A stretch of DNA of 64,000 nt, taken from the NCBI RefSeq assembly GCF_024169925.1, contig NZ_JALJXF010000001.1, positions 4,945,857 to 5,009,856 of the forward strand, read 5' to 3'. Positions 9,138 through 17,533 of this stretch are shown one piece after another. This stretch comes from Methylorubrum extorquens. GTDB lineage: Bacteria > Pseudomonadota > Alphaproteobacteria > Rhizobiales > Beijerinckiaceae. The position numbers were made by a program, and so were the translations under genes. Each line of letters starts with the position of its first letter. Position 1 is the stretch's first letter. The notes below the pieces were generated by a model. The model was not told the DNA's origin and did not search any database. It worked only from the letters and a program-made list of their open reading frames with translations.

Positions 9138-10811
9138 ATGACGACACGGCAGGACGAACTCGTCTTCGTGCCGCTCGGCGGCGTGGGCGAGATCGGCATG
9201 AATGCGGGCCTCTACGGGATCGGACCCGAGAAGCAGCGCAAATGGATCATGGTCGATTGCGGAATGGGTTTTGCCGGCGAAGAGGGATTGCCCGGCATCG
9301 ACCTGATGTTCCCCGACCTCACCTTCATCGAGGAGCGCAAGAAGGACCTTCTGGGCATCTTCATCACCCACGCGCACGAGGACCATATCGGCGCGATCTC
9401 CGAGCTGTGGCCGCGCATCAAGGCGCCGGTCTACGCCACGCGGTTCGCCAAGCAGCTTCTGGAGACCCGCCGCCTCTCCGAGCCCGGCGCGCCGAAGGTG
9501 GATCTGCGCGAGATCAAGCCGGGCCGGCGCGTCACCGTCGGCCCGTTCGAGATCGAGTTCGTGCCGGTGGCCCACTCGATCCCCGAGTCGAACGCGGTGG
9601 CGATCCGCACCGAGCACGGCCTCGTGCTCCATACCGGCGACTGGAAGCTCGACGACACCCCGGTGGCCGGCGACTCGACCTCGCCCGAGGCGTTCACGGC
9701 AATGGGCGACGAGGGCATCCTCGCGCTTATCTGTGACTCCACGAACGTTCTGCGCGAGGGCCGCTCGCCGAGCGAGTCCGAGGTTTCCGCGACCCTGCGC
9801 AAGCTGATCGAGAACGCGCCCCACCGCGTCGCGGTGACGACCTTCGCCTCCAACGTCGCGCGTATCCGTGCCGTGGCGGAGGCGGCGCAGGCCTGCGGGC
9901 GTCAGGTGATCGCCGTCGGGCGCGCCATGGACCGCGTGATCGATGTCGCCCGCGAATGCGGATACCTCGACGGCTTGCCGGACTTCCTCTCGGCCGAGTC
10001 CTACTCGCACATCCCGCGCGACAAGGTGGTCTGCCTGCTCACCGGTTCGCAGGGCGAGCCGCGGGCGGCGATGTCGCGGGTCTCGCGCCACGACCATCCG
10101 GCGATCTCGCTCACGGCCGGCGACCGGGTGATCTTCTCGTCGCGCGCCATCCCCGGCAACGAGCGTGATGTCGGCGCCATCATCAACGACCTGATCGTGG
10201 ATGGCATCGAGGTCATCACCGACCGCACCGAACTCGTTCACGTCTCCGGCCATCCCCGCCGCGAGGAGATGGTGGCGATGTATTCCTGGACGCGGCCGAA
10301 GGCCGTCGTGCCGGTGCACGGCGAGGCGTTGCATCTCGACGAGCATGCGCGCTTTGCCCGTTCGCAGGGCGTCGAGTCGGTGGTGAAGGCCCGCAACGGT
10401 GCGGTGGTCCGCCTCGCGCCGGGTAAGCCGGAGATCGTCGAGCATGTCCGCGCCGGGCGGCTCTACAAGGACGGCAACGTCCTCATCGATTCCAAGGACC
10501 GGGCCATCCCCGAGCGGCGCAAGCTGTCGCAGACCGGCATCGTCTCGGTGGCTATCGCCATCGACGAGCGCGGCGAGGTGATCGGCGATCCGGCGGTCGA
10601 CATCATGGGCCTGCCCAATCGCGGCCGGAGCGGCGAGCCGCTGCTCGACACCGTGGTCGATACGGTCAACCGCACCCTCAACGGTCTGTCGCGCGGCAAG
10701 ATGAAGGACTCGGAAGCCGTCGAGAACGCGGTCGACCGCGCCGTGCGCTCCGCCGTCAACGAGGCATGGGGCAAGAAGCCCGCCTGCCACGTGCAGGTGG
10801 TGGAGGTTTGA
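9138..10811 (+). CDS. rnj: Ribonuclease J
   Basis: Metallo-beta-lactamase/beta-CASP ribonuclease with 5'-3' exonuclease and endonuclease activity, used by alphaproteobacteria for rRNA maturation and mRNA turnover. It has 557 residues. The zinc signature HAHEDHIGA spans residues 78-86. The N-terminus LVFVPLGGVGEIGMN is diagnostic for RNase J, HTGDWKLD follows near 167, and beta-CASP motif segments such as GSQGEPRAAMSR and HVSGHPRREEM are present. The start ATG lies 19 bases after birA. Two strong hairpins follow the stop codon, so this gene probably ends the transcription unit. Confidence 0.95.
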   Translation: MTTRQDELVFVPLGGVGEIGMNAGLYGIGPEKQRKWIMVDCGMGFAGEEGLPGIDLMFPDLTFIEERKKDLLGIFITHAHEDHIGAISELWPRIKAPVYATRFAKQLLETRRLSEPGAPKVDLREIKPGRRVTVGPFEIEFVPVAHSIPESNAVAIRTEHGLVLHTGDWKLDDTPVAGDSTSPEAFTAMGDEGILALICDSTNVLREGRSPSESEVSATLRKLIENAPHRVAVTTFASNVARIRAVAEAAQACGRQVIAVGRAMDRVIDVARECGYLDGLPDFLSAESYSHIPRDKVVCLLTGSQGEPRAAMSRVSRHDHPAISLTAGDRVIFSSRAIPGNERDVGAIINDLIVDGIEVITDRTELVHVSGHPRREEMVAMYSWTRPKAVVPVHGEALHLDEHARFARSQGVESVVKARNGAVVRLAPGKPEIVEHVRAGRLYKDGNVLIDSKDRAIPERRKLSQTGIVSVAIAIDERGEVIGDPAVDIMGLPNRGRSGEPLLDTVVDTVNRTLNGLSRGKMKDSEAVENAVDRAVRSAVNEAWGKKPACHVQVVEV

Positions 10812-10814
10812 TCA

Positions 10815-10851
10815 CCCCGCGCCCGCATCGCTACGGCGAGCGGGCGCGGGG
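10815..10851 (+). terminator. Strong GC hairpin after rnj
   Basis: Perfect 12-base arms, CCCCGCGCCCGC (10815-10826) and GCGGGCGCGGGG (10840-10851), enclose a 13-base loop three bases after the rnj stop. There is no T-run, so it may terminate poorly alone or act as a 3'-end stabiliser. Confidence 0.6.
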
Positions 10852-10900
10852 CGCCTGAAGGCGCGACCGCTCCGCAGAGAGAGGCGCAGGATCCAGTCAT

Positions 10901-10927
10901 CAGGCCCGGCAAGGATGGCCGGGCCTG
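10901..10927 (+). terminator. Second hairpin between rnj and mce
   Basis: Perfect 10-base arms CAGGCCCGGC and GCCGGGCCTG enclose a 7-base loop, 31 bases before the mce start. It could be a second terminator or a leader structure of mce; no T-run follows. Confidence 0.45.
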
Positions 10928-10957
10928 GGGTTCGAGAAGACAGGGAGGGAGGCAGCA

Positions 10958-11362
10958 ATGATCGGACGGCTCAACCACGTCGCCATCGCGGTGAAGGATC
11001 TCGACGCGGCGACGGCGGTCTACCGCGACACGCTCGGCGCCAAGGTGACCGAGCCGCTGCCGCAGCCGGAGCACGGCGTGACGGTGGTGTTCGTCGAATT
11101 GCCCAACAGCAAGGTCGAGTTGATGTCGCCGCTCGGCGAGAACTCGACGATCCAGGGCTTCGTCGACAAGAACCCGGCCGGCGGCATCCACCATGTCTGC
11201 TACGAGGTCGAGGACATCATCGCCGCCCGCGACCAGATGAAGGCGGCCGGCGCCCGTGTGCTCGGCACCGGCGAGCCGAGGATCGGTGCCCACGGCAAGC
11301 CGGTGATCTTCCTCCACCCCAAGGACTTCCTGGGGACGCTGGTGGAGCTGGAGCAGGTCTGA
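10958..11362 (+). CDS. mce: Methylmalonyl-CoA epimerase
   Basis: Interconverts the 2R and 2S isomers of methylmalonyl-CoA, needed for propionyl-CoA use and, in methylotrophs, the ethylmalonyl-CoA pathway. The 134-residue protein is a two-module VOC (glyoxalase-fold) enzyme of normal length. Metal ligands expected for the family are visible: the His of RLNHVAIAV, the His of GIHHVCYEV and the Glu of TLVELEQV near the end. GGGAGGGAGG just upstream gives a strong ribosome site for the ATG. The DUF1467 gene and proS follow, a neighbourhood conserved across Rhizobiales. Confidence 0.95.
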   Translation: MIGRLNHVAIAVKDLDAATAVYRDTLGAKVTEPLPQPEHGVTVVFVELPNSKVELMSPLGENSTIQGFVDKNPAGGIHHVCYEVEDIIAARDQMKAAGARVLGTGEPRIGAHGKPVIFLHPKDFLGTLVELEQV

Positions 11363-11424
11363 GGGACAGTCCTCCGATCTCGATCGGTCGGGCGCTGGCC
11401 CGGCCGCTTCATGCCGTTTTGAAA

Positions 11425-11766
11425 ATGATGACCCGCTTGTCCCTTCGCACCCTGACCGCCTCGACCCCGCTGACCCTTCTGACGGTGGCAGCACTGACCG
11501 CGTTGTTCGCGACGGTCGCCGTGAAGGGGTTCGAACTGACGGTGTTCGGTGCGCTGGCACTCTACTTCGTGCTGTGGTGGACCTTCCTGTTCGCGATCCT
11601 GCCGCTGGGCAATGCCGCCGAGGCCGATCCGCAGCGGCTGGTGCCGGGCCAGGATCCGGGGGCGCCCGCGAGCCCGCGCCTGCGTGAGAAGGCGTTGCTG
11701 ACGACGCTCCTGGCCGCCATCGCGTTCTTCGCGGCGCTGCTGATCTTCCCGCTCGCCCGCCTGTAA
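11425..11766 (+). CDS. DUF1467 family small membrane protein
   Basis: A 113-residue protein with two or three transmembrane segments and no known biochemical role. It matches the DUF1467 pattern: a helix ending ALYFVLWWTFLFAILPLG, a polar loop with PGQDPGAPASPRLREKAL, then a closing hydrophobic helix. The frame stays open far upstream through mce, but only the part from the double ATG at 11425/11428 looks like this family. The gene lies between mce and proS, as in many alphaproteobacteria. A role linked to either neighbour is unproven. Confidence 0.8.
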   Translation: MMTRLSLRTLTASTPLTLLTVAALTALFATVAVKGFELTVFGALALYFVLWWTFLFAILPLGNAAEADPQRLVPGQDPGAPASPRLREKALLTTLLAAIAFFAALLIFPLARL

Positions 11767-11836
11767 GGGCAACGGGGCGCTCCGACTCTGGCGTAGAGGG
11801 CTACCGAGCCCAAGAAGAGGCTTAGTCCAAAAACAA

Positions 11837-11861
11837 AAAGCAAGGCACGAGGCCTTGCTTT
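11837..11861 (+). terminator. Hairpin terminator after the DUF1467 gene
   Basis: Perfect 10-base arms AAAGCAAGGC and GCCTTGCTTT around a 5-base loop, flanked by A-rich sequence on the left and T-rich on the right. The shape suits a bidirectional rho-independent terminator 70 bases after the DUF1467 stop. Confidence 0.65.
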
Positions 11862-12241
11862 GGATAACCGAAGTGTTTTTCAGCCTGATTTATGTCGCGC
11901 ATTGCTTGCGGCGCGTTGGCTGATTGTTCCTCCCAAGACCCGGACCGTGCGCTGCCTCGTGGGCTGCGACCATCACGGCGCTGCTTATAGGAAGAACATT
12001 TCCCTTTGTCATCAGGGGAGAGACGGTTCGCGGCGCTTTTTTGCAAGCGGCGCGTCAAGCAGCCTCCGCCGATCATCGAGAACGCTGCGCGCCGCTGCTT
12101 CGCCGGCTTCGTTCCGCCGCATTGCCAGCCGACCCTGTGTTCGCAGGGCGCTTGTGTTTTGCGGGGGCAATGTGTTGTGTGCCCTCGCACGCTGGCCTTA
12201 GCTCCTCTCCGGCTGCGCCTGCCCGCTTCCAAGGTCGAACG
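11862..12241 (+). other. Non-coding leader region upstream of proS
   Basis: About 380 bases without a convincing gene. Codon-like structure is absent until the proS ATG, although the proS frame stays open. A small hairpin (CCCTG at 12133-12137 pairing with CAGGG at 12144-12148), followed by TTGTGTTTT, lies about 95 bases before proS and could attenuate transcription. I could not identify a trustworthy promoter. Confidence 0.4.
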
Positions 12242-13567
12242 ATGCGTCTCTCCCGCTACTTCCTGCCGATCCTGCGCGAGACGCCGAAGGAAGCGGAGAT
12301 CGTTTCGCACCGCCTGATGCTGCGGGCCGGCATGATCCGCCAGGAGGCGGCCGGCATCTATGCGTGGCTGCCGTTGGGACTGCGCGTCCTCAACAAGGTC
12401 TGCGACGTCATCCGCGCCGAGCAGGACCGCGCGGGCGCCATCGAGATCCTGATGCCGACGATCCAGGCGGCCGACCTCTGGCGCGAATCCGGCCGCTACG
12501 AGGCCTACGGCAAGGAGATGCTGCGTCTGAAGGACCGCCACGAGCGCGACTTGCTCTACGGCCCGACGGCGGAAGAGGTCGTCACCGAAATCTTCCGGGC
12601 CAGCACCCGTTCCTACAAGGATCTGCCGAAGAACCTCTACCAGATCTCGTGGAAGTTCCGCGACGAGGTGCGCCCGCGTTTCGGCACCATGCGCTCGCGC
12701 GAGTTCCTGATGAAGGACGGCTACTCGTTCGATCTCGATCAGGCCGCGGCGCGCCACTCCTACAACAAGGTTTTCGTCTCCTACCTCCGCACCTTCGAAA
12801 GGCTGGGCCTCAGGGCGATCCCGATGCGCGCCGACACCGGCCCCATCGGCGGCGATCTCAGCCACGAGTTCATCATCCTTGCCAAGACCGGTGAGAGCGA
12901 AGTCTTCTGCGACCAAGCCTATCTCGACATGCCGGTGCCGCCCCCGTCCGTCGATTTCGACGACGTGGCCGGGCTGCAGGGCGTGGTCGATGCCTGGACT
13001 TCGCACTACGCCGCCACCGACGAGATGCACGACGAGGCGGTCTTCGCCGAGGTGCCGGAGGCCTCGCGTCTCTCGGCCCGCGGGATCGAGGTCGGCCATA
13101 TCTTCTATTTCGGCACCAAGTACTCGACCCCGATGAAGGCGGTCGTCACCGGCCCCGATGGAAGCGAGCGCCCGGTCCATATGGGCTCCTACGGCATCGG
13201 CCCGAGCCGGCTCGTGGCCGCGACCATCGAGGCGAGCCACGACGAAGCCGGCATCATCTGGCCGGACGCGGTCGCCCCCTTCGACGTGGCGCTGATCAAC
13301 CTCAAGGTCGGGGATGGTGCCTGCGACACCGCCTGCGCCGAGATCCAGGCGGCGCTGGAGACGGCGGGCCTGTCGGTCCTCTACGACGACCGCGACGAGC
13401 GGCCGGGCGCCAAGTTCGCCACCGCGGACCTGATCGGCCTGCCCTGGCAGGTGATCGTCGGCCCGAAGGGACTCGCCGAGGGCAAGATCGAGCTGAAGCG
13501 CCGCGCCAGCGGGGAGCGCGAGACCCTCGATCCCGTCGATCTCCCCGCCCGCATCCGGCGCCTCTGA
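12242..13567 (+). CDS. proS: Prolyl-tRNA synthetase, short form without editing domain
   Basis: Class II aminoacyl-tRNA synthetase charging tRNA-Pro; 441 residues, the short alphaproteobacterial type. E. coli-type ProRS has an insertion editing domain of about 180 residues between motifs 2 and 3, which is missing here. Class II motifs are visible: motif 2 [27 protein letters not shown] and motif 3 [17 protein letters not shown], followed by a C-terminal anticodon-binding domain ending GEIR-like at [12 protein letters not shown]. The ATG at 12242 gives [15 protein letters not shown], the standard N-terminus. lolC-like and lolD genes follow closely on the same strand. Confidence 0.96.
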   Translation: MRLSRYFLPILRETPKEAEIVSHRLMLRAGMIRQEAAGIYAWLPLGLRVLNKVCDVIRAEQDRAGAIEILMPTIQAADLWRESGRYEAYGKEMLRLKDRHERDLLYGPTAEEVVTEIFRASTRSYKDLPKNLYQISWKFRDEVRPRFGTMRSREFLMKDGYSFDLDQAAARHSYNKVFVSYLRTFERLGLRAIPMRADTGPIGGDLSHEFIILAKTGESEVFCDQAYLDMPVPPPSVDFDDVAGLQGVVDAWTSHYAATDEMHDEAVFAEVPEASRLSARGIEVGHIFYFGTKYSTPMKAVVTGPDGSERPVHMGSYGIGPSRLVAATIEASHDEAGIIWPDAVAPFDVALINLKVGDGACDTACAEIQAALETAGLSVLYDDRDERPGAKFATADLIGLPWQVIVGPKGLAEGKIELKRRASGERETLDPVDLPARIRRL

Positions 13568-13579
13568 GGACCGGCCGCG

Positions 13580-14899
13580 ATGGCGCTTGCGTTGGGTAAG
13601 GCCGGTGTCTCCTTGAAGGGCATCCTCGGACGGCTGAAGAACGCCCGCGCGAGCGCCTCCACGCCGCCCTTCGCGGGGTTCGAGTGGATTATCGCCGGCC
13701 GTTACCTGCGGGCGCGCCGCCGGGGCGGCGGCGTCTCGGTGGTGGCCCTGTTCTCGGTGCTCGGCATCGCGGTGGGTGTGGCGACCCTAATCATCGTGCT
13801 TTCGGTGATGAACGGTTTCCGCTCCGAGTTGCGCTCCAAGATCATCGGGCTCAACGGCCACGTCTTCGCTGCGCCGATCGACCGGCTGTTCACCGACTAC
13901 GTCGATCTCTCCGACCGGCTGGAAAAGGTCGCGGGCGTGCGCGCCGTGGTGCCGATGGTGCAGGGGCAGGCCTTCGCCTCCTCGCCCTATGGCGGCTCCG
14001 GGGTGCTCGTGCGCGGCGTACGCGAGGCCGACCTGCCGAAGATCCCCGCCGTCTCCGGCGCGATCAAGGGCGGGACGCTGGAGAACTTCGACGACGGCCA
14101 GGGGGTGGCGCTCGGCAAGCGGCTCGCCGACGCCCTCGGTCTCCAGGCCGGCGATCAGGTGACGCTCTCGACGCCGAAGGGCGCGAGCACGCCGTTCGGC
14201 ACCGCGCCGCGCACCAAGACCTACACCGTGAAAGCGATTTTCGAGATCGGCGTGACCGATTTCGATACCACCATGGCGTTCATGCCGCTGGCCGAGGCGC
14301 AAGCCTTCTTCAACCGCGACGGCGATGTCAGCGTGATCGAGATCTATCTCGACAACGCCGATGCGGTGGGCGAGATGCGCGAGCCCCTCGAGATGGCGGC
14401 CGAGCGCCCGGTGTTGCTCACCGACTGGCGCCAGACCAACCGCACCTTCTTCGGTGCCTTGGAGGTGGAGCGGAACGTGATGTTCCTGATCCTCAACCTC
14501 ATCGTGATCGTGGCGACCCTGAACATCATCTCCGGGCTGATCCTGCTCGTGCGCGACAAGTCCTCGGACATCGCGATCCTGCGCACGATGGGGGCGACGC
14601 CGGGCACGATCATGCGGGTCTTCCTCATCAACGGAGCGCTGATCGGCCTCGTCGGCACGGCGATCGGGCTGATCGGCGGCGTGCTGTTCACCCTCAACAT
14701 CAAGCCGATCCAGCGCACCCTGTTTCCCACCGCGTGGGATCCGACGGTGCGCTTCCTCGCCGAGATCCCGGCCGAGATGAACACGAGCGAGGTCGTCATC
14801 ATCGTGATCACCTCGGTGCTGCTGTCGCTGGCGGCGACCCTCTATCCCTCCTGGCGCGCCGCCCGGCTCGATCCGGTGCAGGCCCTGCGCTACGGCTGA
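13580..14899 (+). CDS. lolC: Lipoprotein-releasing ABC transporter permease (LolC/LolE type)
   Basis: Inner-membrane permease of the Lol system that extracts mature lipoproteins and hands them to LolA. The 439-residue protein has one N-terminal helix (after EWIIAGRYLRARRRGGGVSVVALFSVLGIAVGV), a periplasmic MacB-like domain of about 220 residues, and three C-terminal helices with FtsX-domain features such as ILRTMGATPGTIMRVFLI. Only one permease gene is present, as usual for alphaproteobacteria, so it probably acts as a homodimer. It starts 12 bases after proS and is followed by lolD after 15 bases. Confidence 0.92.
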   Translation: MALALGKAGVSLKGILGRLKNARASASTPPFAGFEWIIAGRYLRARRRGGGVSVVALFSVLGIAVGVATLIIVLSVMNGFRSELRSKIIGLNGHVFAAPIDRLFTDYVDLSDRLEKVAGVRAVVPMVQGQAFASSPYGGSGVLVRGVREADLPKIPAVSGAIKGGTLENFDDGQGVALGKRLADALGLQAGDQVTLSTPKGASTPFGTAPRTKTYTVKAIFEIGVTDFDTTMAFMPLAEAQAFFNRDGDVSVIEIYLDNADAVGEMREPLEMAAERPVLLTDWRQTNRTFFGALEVERNVMFLILNLIVIVATLNIISGLILLVRDKSSDIAILRTMGATPGTIMRVFLINGALIGLVGTAIGLIGGVLFTLNIKPIQRTLFPTAWDPTVRFLAEIPAEMNTSEVVIIVITSVLLSLAATLYPSWRAARLDPVQALRYG

Positions 14900-14914
14900 C
14901 GGAACGCCCTCGAT

Positions 14915-15625
14915 ATGGCTCAGACGAATGCCGGCGGCACCCAGCCCGTGCCGGCCCTGTTCTTCGCCGGCGTCCAGCGCCGCTACCATCAGGGCGAGGG
15001 GACGCTCGAAATCCTGCGCGGCACCGATCTCGCGATCTGGCCCGGCGAGTTGGTCGCTCTGGTCGCGCCCTCGGGCGCGGGCAAATCGACCCTGCTCCAC
15101 GTCGCCGGCCTCCTGGAGCGGCCGGACGGCGGCGAGGTCTATATCGGCGGCCAGCCGACGGCCGGCATGTCGGATGGCGAGCGCACCCGCCTGCGGCGCG
15201 AAGAGATGGGCTTCGTCTACCAGTTCCACCACCTGCTGCCGGAGTTCTCGGCGCTGGAGAACGTGGTGCTGCCCCAACTCATCCGCGGGCTGGCCCGCAA
15301 GGAGGCGGAGGCGCGCGCGGCCGAACTGCTCGGATTCCTCGGCCTGAAGGAGCGGCTGCCGCATCGTCCGGCCGAATTGTCGGGCGGCGAGCAGCAGCGC
15401 GTCGCCATCGCCCGCGCGGTCGCCAACGGGCCCCGGCTGCTTCTCGCCGATGAGCCGACCGGCAACCTCGACCCCCAGACCGCCGGCCGGGTCTTCAGCA
15501 TCCTGCTCCAGCTCGTGCGCGCCTCCGGCCTCGCGGCGCTGATCGCGACCCACAACATGGAACTGGCCGCCCGCATGGACCGCCGCGTGACGATCCGCGA
15601 CGGGATGATCGAGCAGATGGCATAA
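14915..15625 (+). CDS. lolD: Lipoprotein-releasing ABC transporter ATP-binding protein
   Basis: ATPase of the Lol exporter, 236 residues. The Walker A motif APSGAGKST spans residues 51-59. The signature [14 protein letters not shown] and Walker [14 protein letters not shown] follow near residues 153-180, and the H-loop is IATHNME. The Q-loop region [18 protein letters not shown] matches the LolD/MacB branch. It follows its permease gene immediately and forms one unit with proS and lolC. The start ATG lies behind a modest purine-rich stretch. Confidence 0.95.
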   Translation: MAQTNAGGTQPVPALFFAGVQRRYHQGEGTLEILRGTDLAIWPGELVALVAPSGAGKSTLLHVAGLLERPDGGEVYIGGQPTAGMSDGERTRLRREEMGFVYQFHHLLPEFSALENVVLPQLIRGLARKEAEARAAELLGFLGLKERLPHRPAELSGGEQQRVAIARAVANGPRLLLADEPTGNLDPQTAGRVFSILLQLVRASGLAALIATHNMELAARMDRRVTIRDGMIEQMA

Positions 15626-15632
15626 AGAGGTA

Positions 15633-15693
15633 GATCGTCGGAGATTTCAGTGCAGCGGCCGCGTCGGCAGGTGTGATCCCGTATCCGACGATC
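15633..15693. repeat. Inverted repeat downstream of lolD
   Basis: Ten-base perfect arms GATCGTCGGA and TCCGACGATC, 41 bases apart, begin seven bases after the lolD stop. They may form the 3' end of the lolD transcript or be a relic repeat. The rest of the 15626-15834 spacer shows nothing I recognise. Confidence 0.45.
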
Positions 15694-15834
15694 CACCCCG
15701 GGCCGCCGCAATCATCGCCTCGTTGACGCTCGCGGATTACGGCAAGCGGCGCCGTCCCGATCGAAGGCGCGCAGAACCGGCCGGCAAAGCGGATTTATTC
15801 AGGAAAGGGGCCGGCCGCTGGTTGGAGAGGCGCG

Positions 15835-16530
15835 CTACAGCCCAAGGCTGGGTATCGCCTGCGAGAGCCAGGCAAAGGCGCCCATGATGCTGGCGAACAG
15901 GGTGTAGACGAAGCCGATCGAGATCCCGACGCCGACGCCGCCGATCAACAGGCCGATCAGCACCACGAATCCGTCGCGCTCCACCAGCCCGAGGCCGATC
16001 AGCGAGACCGCGAGCCCGAGCGGGATCTGGCCGAAGAAGGGCGGGGCGACGATGAGCGCCAGCGCCAGCGCCAGGATCAGCACGCCCATGCCGCGCATTC
16101 CGACGGCCCCGTCGAACACGGTCAGGCGCGGGCGCGACCAGCGCTCCAGCCGACGCAGCAAGGGCACCGCCCGGTTCACCGCCTTCTCCACCGTCGCGCG
16201 GGCGATCGACTGGTCGAGCAGACGCCGAGGCAGCCACGGGGATGACATCCCGGCCACGATCTGGATGGCGATGACGAGCAGGATCAGACCGCAAACCAGC
16301 GGGATCGGCGGCGGCATCGGCAGGCAATTGGGCAGGCCGAGCAGGACCACGAGCAGCGCGAAGGCGCGGTCCCGCAGCACGGCGACGATGTCGCCGACGG
16401 TCAGACGCTCGCTCTCCTGGCTCGCAAGCATGGTGAGAACGTCGGAAGTGCGCGCAGCGGAGGACAAACCGGCTCGGCCGTTGGATTTTTCGGTGAGCGC
16501 GGCTCTAGCCCAACCCGGCTCATCCGCCAA
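15835..16530 (-). CDS. ExoD-family exopolysaccharide synthesis membrane protein
   Basis: A 231-residue inner-membrane protein of the ExoD family, named after a Sinorhizobium protein needed for exopolysaccharide production and alkaline tolerance; the molecular function is unknown. Family features are the N-terminal amphipathic region TVGDIVAVLRDRAFALLVVLLGLPNCLPMPPPIP, a loop with MSSPWLPRRLLDQSI, and GMGVLILALALALIVAPPFFGQIPLGLAVSLIGLGL followed by two more helices. It stands alone on the minus strand, convergent with lolD. The first 30 residues are polar, and an internal start is possible. Confidence 0.85.
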   Translation of the reverse strand: MADEPGWARAALTEKSNGRAGLSSAARTSDVLTMLASQESERLTVGDIVAVLRDRAFALLVVLLGLPNCLPMPPPIPLVCGLILLVIAIQIVAGMSSPWLPRRLLDQSIARATVEKAVNRAVPLLRRLERWSRPRLTVFDGAVGMRGMGVLILALALALIVAPPFFGQIPLGLAVSLIGLGLVERDGFVVLIGLLIGGVGVGISIGFVYTLFASIMGAFAWLSQAIPSLGL

Positions 16531-16628
16531 GCGCTCCGACCCATGCGCGCGTGCCGTGCCACACGGAAGCGACCCGCGCTCAGGTTGCTTCAGTCGCCGT
16601 AATGCTTATTTCAAGTATGTCTTCACCG

Positions 16629-16678
16629 ACAACTTAACGTGAGTTGTAAATTTCTCTTAACCACAGCCTTTTGCTGTG
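16629..16678 (+). promoter_or_regulatory. Palindromes in the divergent spacer upstream of bcsS-like gene
   Basis: The 188-base region between the divergent exoD-like and bcsS-like genes is AT-rich for this genome. It holds two short hairpins: ACAACT-N7-AGTTGT (16629-16647) and CACAGC-N5-GCTGTG (16662-16678). A TTAACC half-site sits between them. These could be operators of either gene; no regulator can be named from sequence alone. Confidence 0.35.
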
Positions 16679-16718
16679 ACAACCATTGGTCGTTCCGCCG
16701 ACTTCTGCGCGACCTCCA

Positions 16719-17480
16719 ATGTCGACACGCGCATTCTCCCCTAATCGCTTGCGCCACCCGGCTCCGTCCCGGCGGGCCGTAAGCCGTCGCGCGCTCGTTG
16801 TCCTCGTCCTGGCCGCTTTCTTCGCCTGTGATCCGGCCCGCAGTGACGATGCCACCCTTCGGACCGTGCTGTTCGGCAGCATGGAAGCCGGCGCTTCCAC
16901 CTTTTCCGCAGCCGGAGCGAAGCTCGTCTTCGATCGGTTCGACCGCGATGGCCCCGTCGCGCTGGTGACGGCCGGGGGCGGCGTTCGCCCGGAAGGCGGA
17001 GGCCGCGCGCCGGTCCTGATGCGCTTCACCGCGCTCGGGGCGGCGCTCGGCGGCTACCAGTTCATCCGCGAATGGGGAGCGGCGACGCTGTTCGCCGGCC
17101 CGGAAGCCTCGTGGGAGGCGCTGTCCGGCCCCGGCTTCGTGCAGGCGCTCCCCCTGCGGGCGGGCCTGCGCCTGCACGGCGAGGTCTGGGCGCGACCCAC
17201 CGAGTCGACGCTGGCGACCGCGACGGTGATCCTCGGCTCCGCCCGCGGCGACGCCTATGCCCGGCTGTCCTGGGGCGCCGCCTTGTTCGGCGCGTATCTC
17301 GGCCCGGAGGCAGCGGTCTACGGCGACCGGACCGATTACCGGAAATGGAGCGTCGGGCTGCATGTCACCGACTACGCGATGGGCGGCTACCGCTTCCGCC
17401 TCTCCGCCGGAGGCCAGCTCGAGACGCCGCTCAACCAGTGGAGCCCCTACGTTTCCCTTGCCGTCTGGAGCACGCTTTAA
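16719..17480 (+). CDS. bcsS: BcsS-like cellulose biosynthesis outer-membrane protein
   Basis: A predicted secreted beta-barrel protein of 253 residues. A long basic N-region with paired arginines and a hydrophobic stretch (SRRALVVLVLAAFFA) form a signal peptide. The mature part follows the BcsS pattern: VLFGSMEAGASTFSAAGAKLVFDR, GGYQFIREWG, LFAGPEASWE, a second LGPEAAVYGDRTDYRKWSVGLH, and a closing RLSAGGQLETPLNQWSPYVSLAVWS. BcsS occurs in Rhizobiales cellulose operons, role unproven. No other bcs gene is nearby, so this copy is an orphan. The ATG at 16719 is preferred over an upstream TTG at 16686. Confidence 0.75.
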   Translation: MSTRAFSPNRLRHPAPSRRAVSRRALVVLVLAAFFACDPARSDDATLRTVLFGSMEAGASTFSAAGAKLVFDRFDRDGPVALVTAGGGVRPEGGGRAPVLMRFTALGAALGGYQFIREWGAATLFAGPEASWEALSGPGFVQALPLRAGLRLHGEVWARPTESTLATATVILGSARGDAYARLSWGAALFGAYLGPEAAVYGDRTDYRKWSVGLHVTDYAMGGYRFRLSAGGQLETPLNQWSPYVSLAVWSTL

Positions 17481-17481
17481 G

Positions 17482-17522
17482 GCGTCGTTCCAAAAGCCGG
17501 CGGCCACCTTCCGGGACGACGC
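17482..17522. repeat. Dispersed palindromic intergenic repeat, copy 2 (inverted)
   Basis: A 41-base degenerate copy, inverted relative to copy 1, begins one base after the bcsS-like stop codon. Its outer arms GCGTCGT and ACGACGC pair, so it may serve as a terminator between the converging bcsS-like and SDR genes. Confidence 0.65.
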
Positions 17523-17533
17523 GTGAGGGCGGC

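Noticed and set aside
11767..12241. Possible small gene or tRNA in the proS upstream gap
   Set aside because: No cloverleaf, no TTC-arm consensus and no frame with a ribosome site; only hairpins are supported.
16634..16664. TTAA motifs suggesting a CtrA site upstream of the bcsS-like gene
   Set aside because: The two TTAA tetramers are not seven bases apart, so only a half-site remains.
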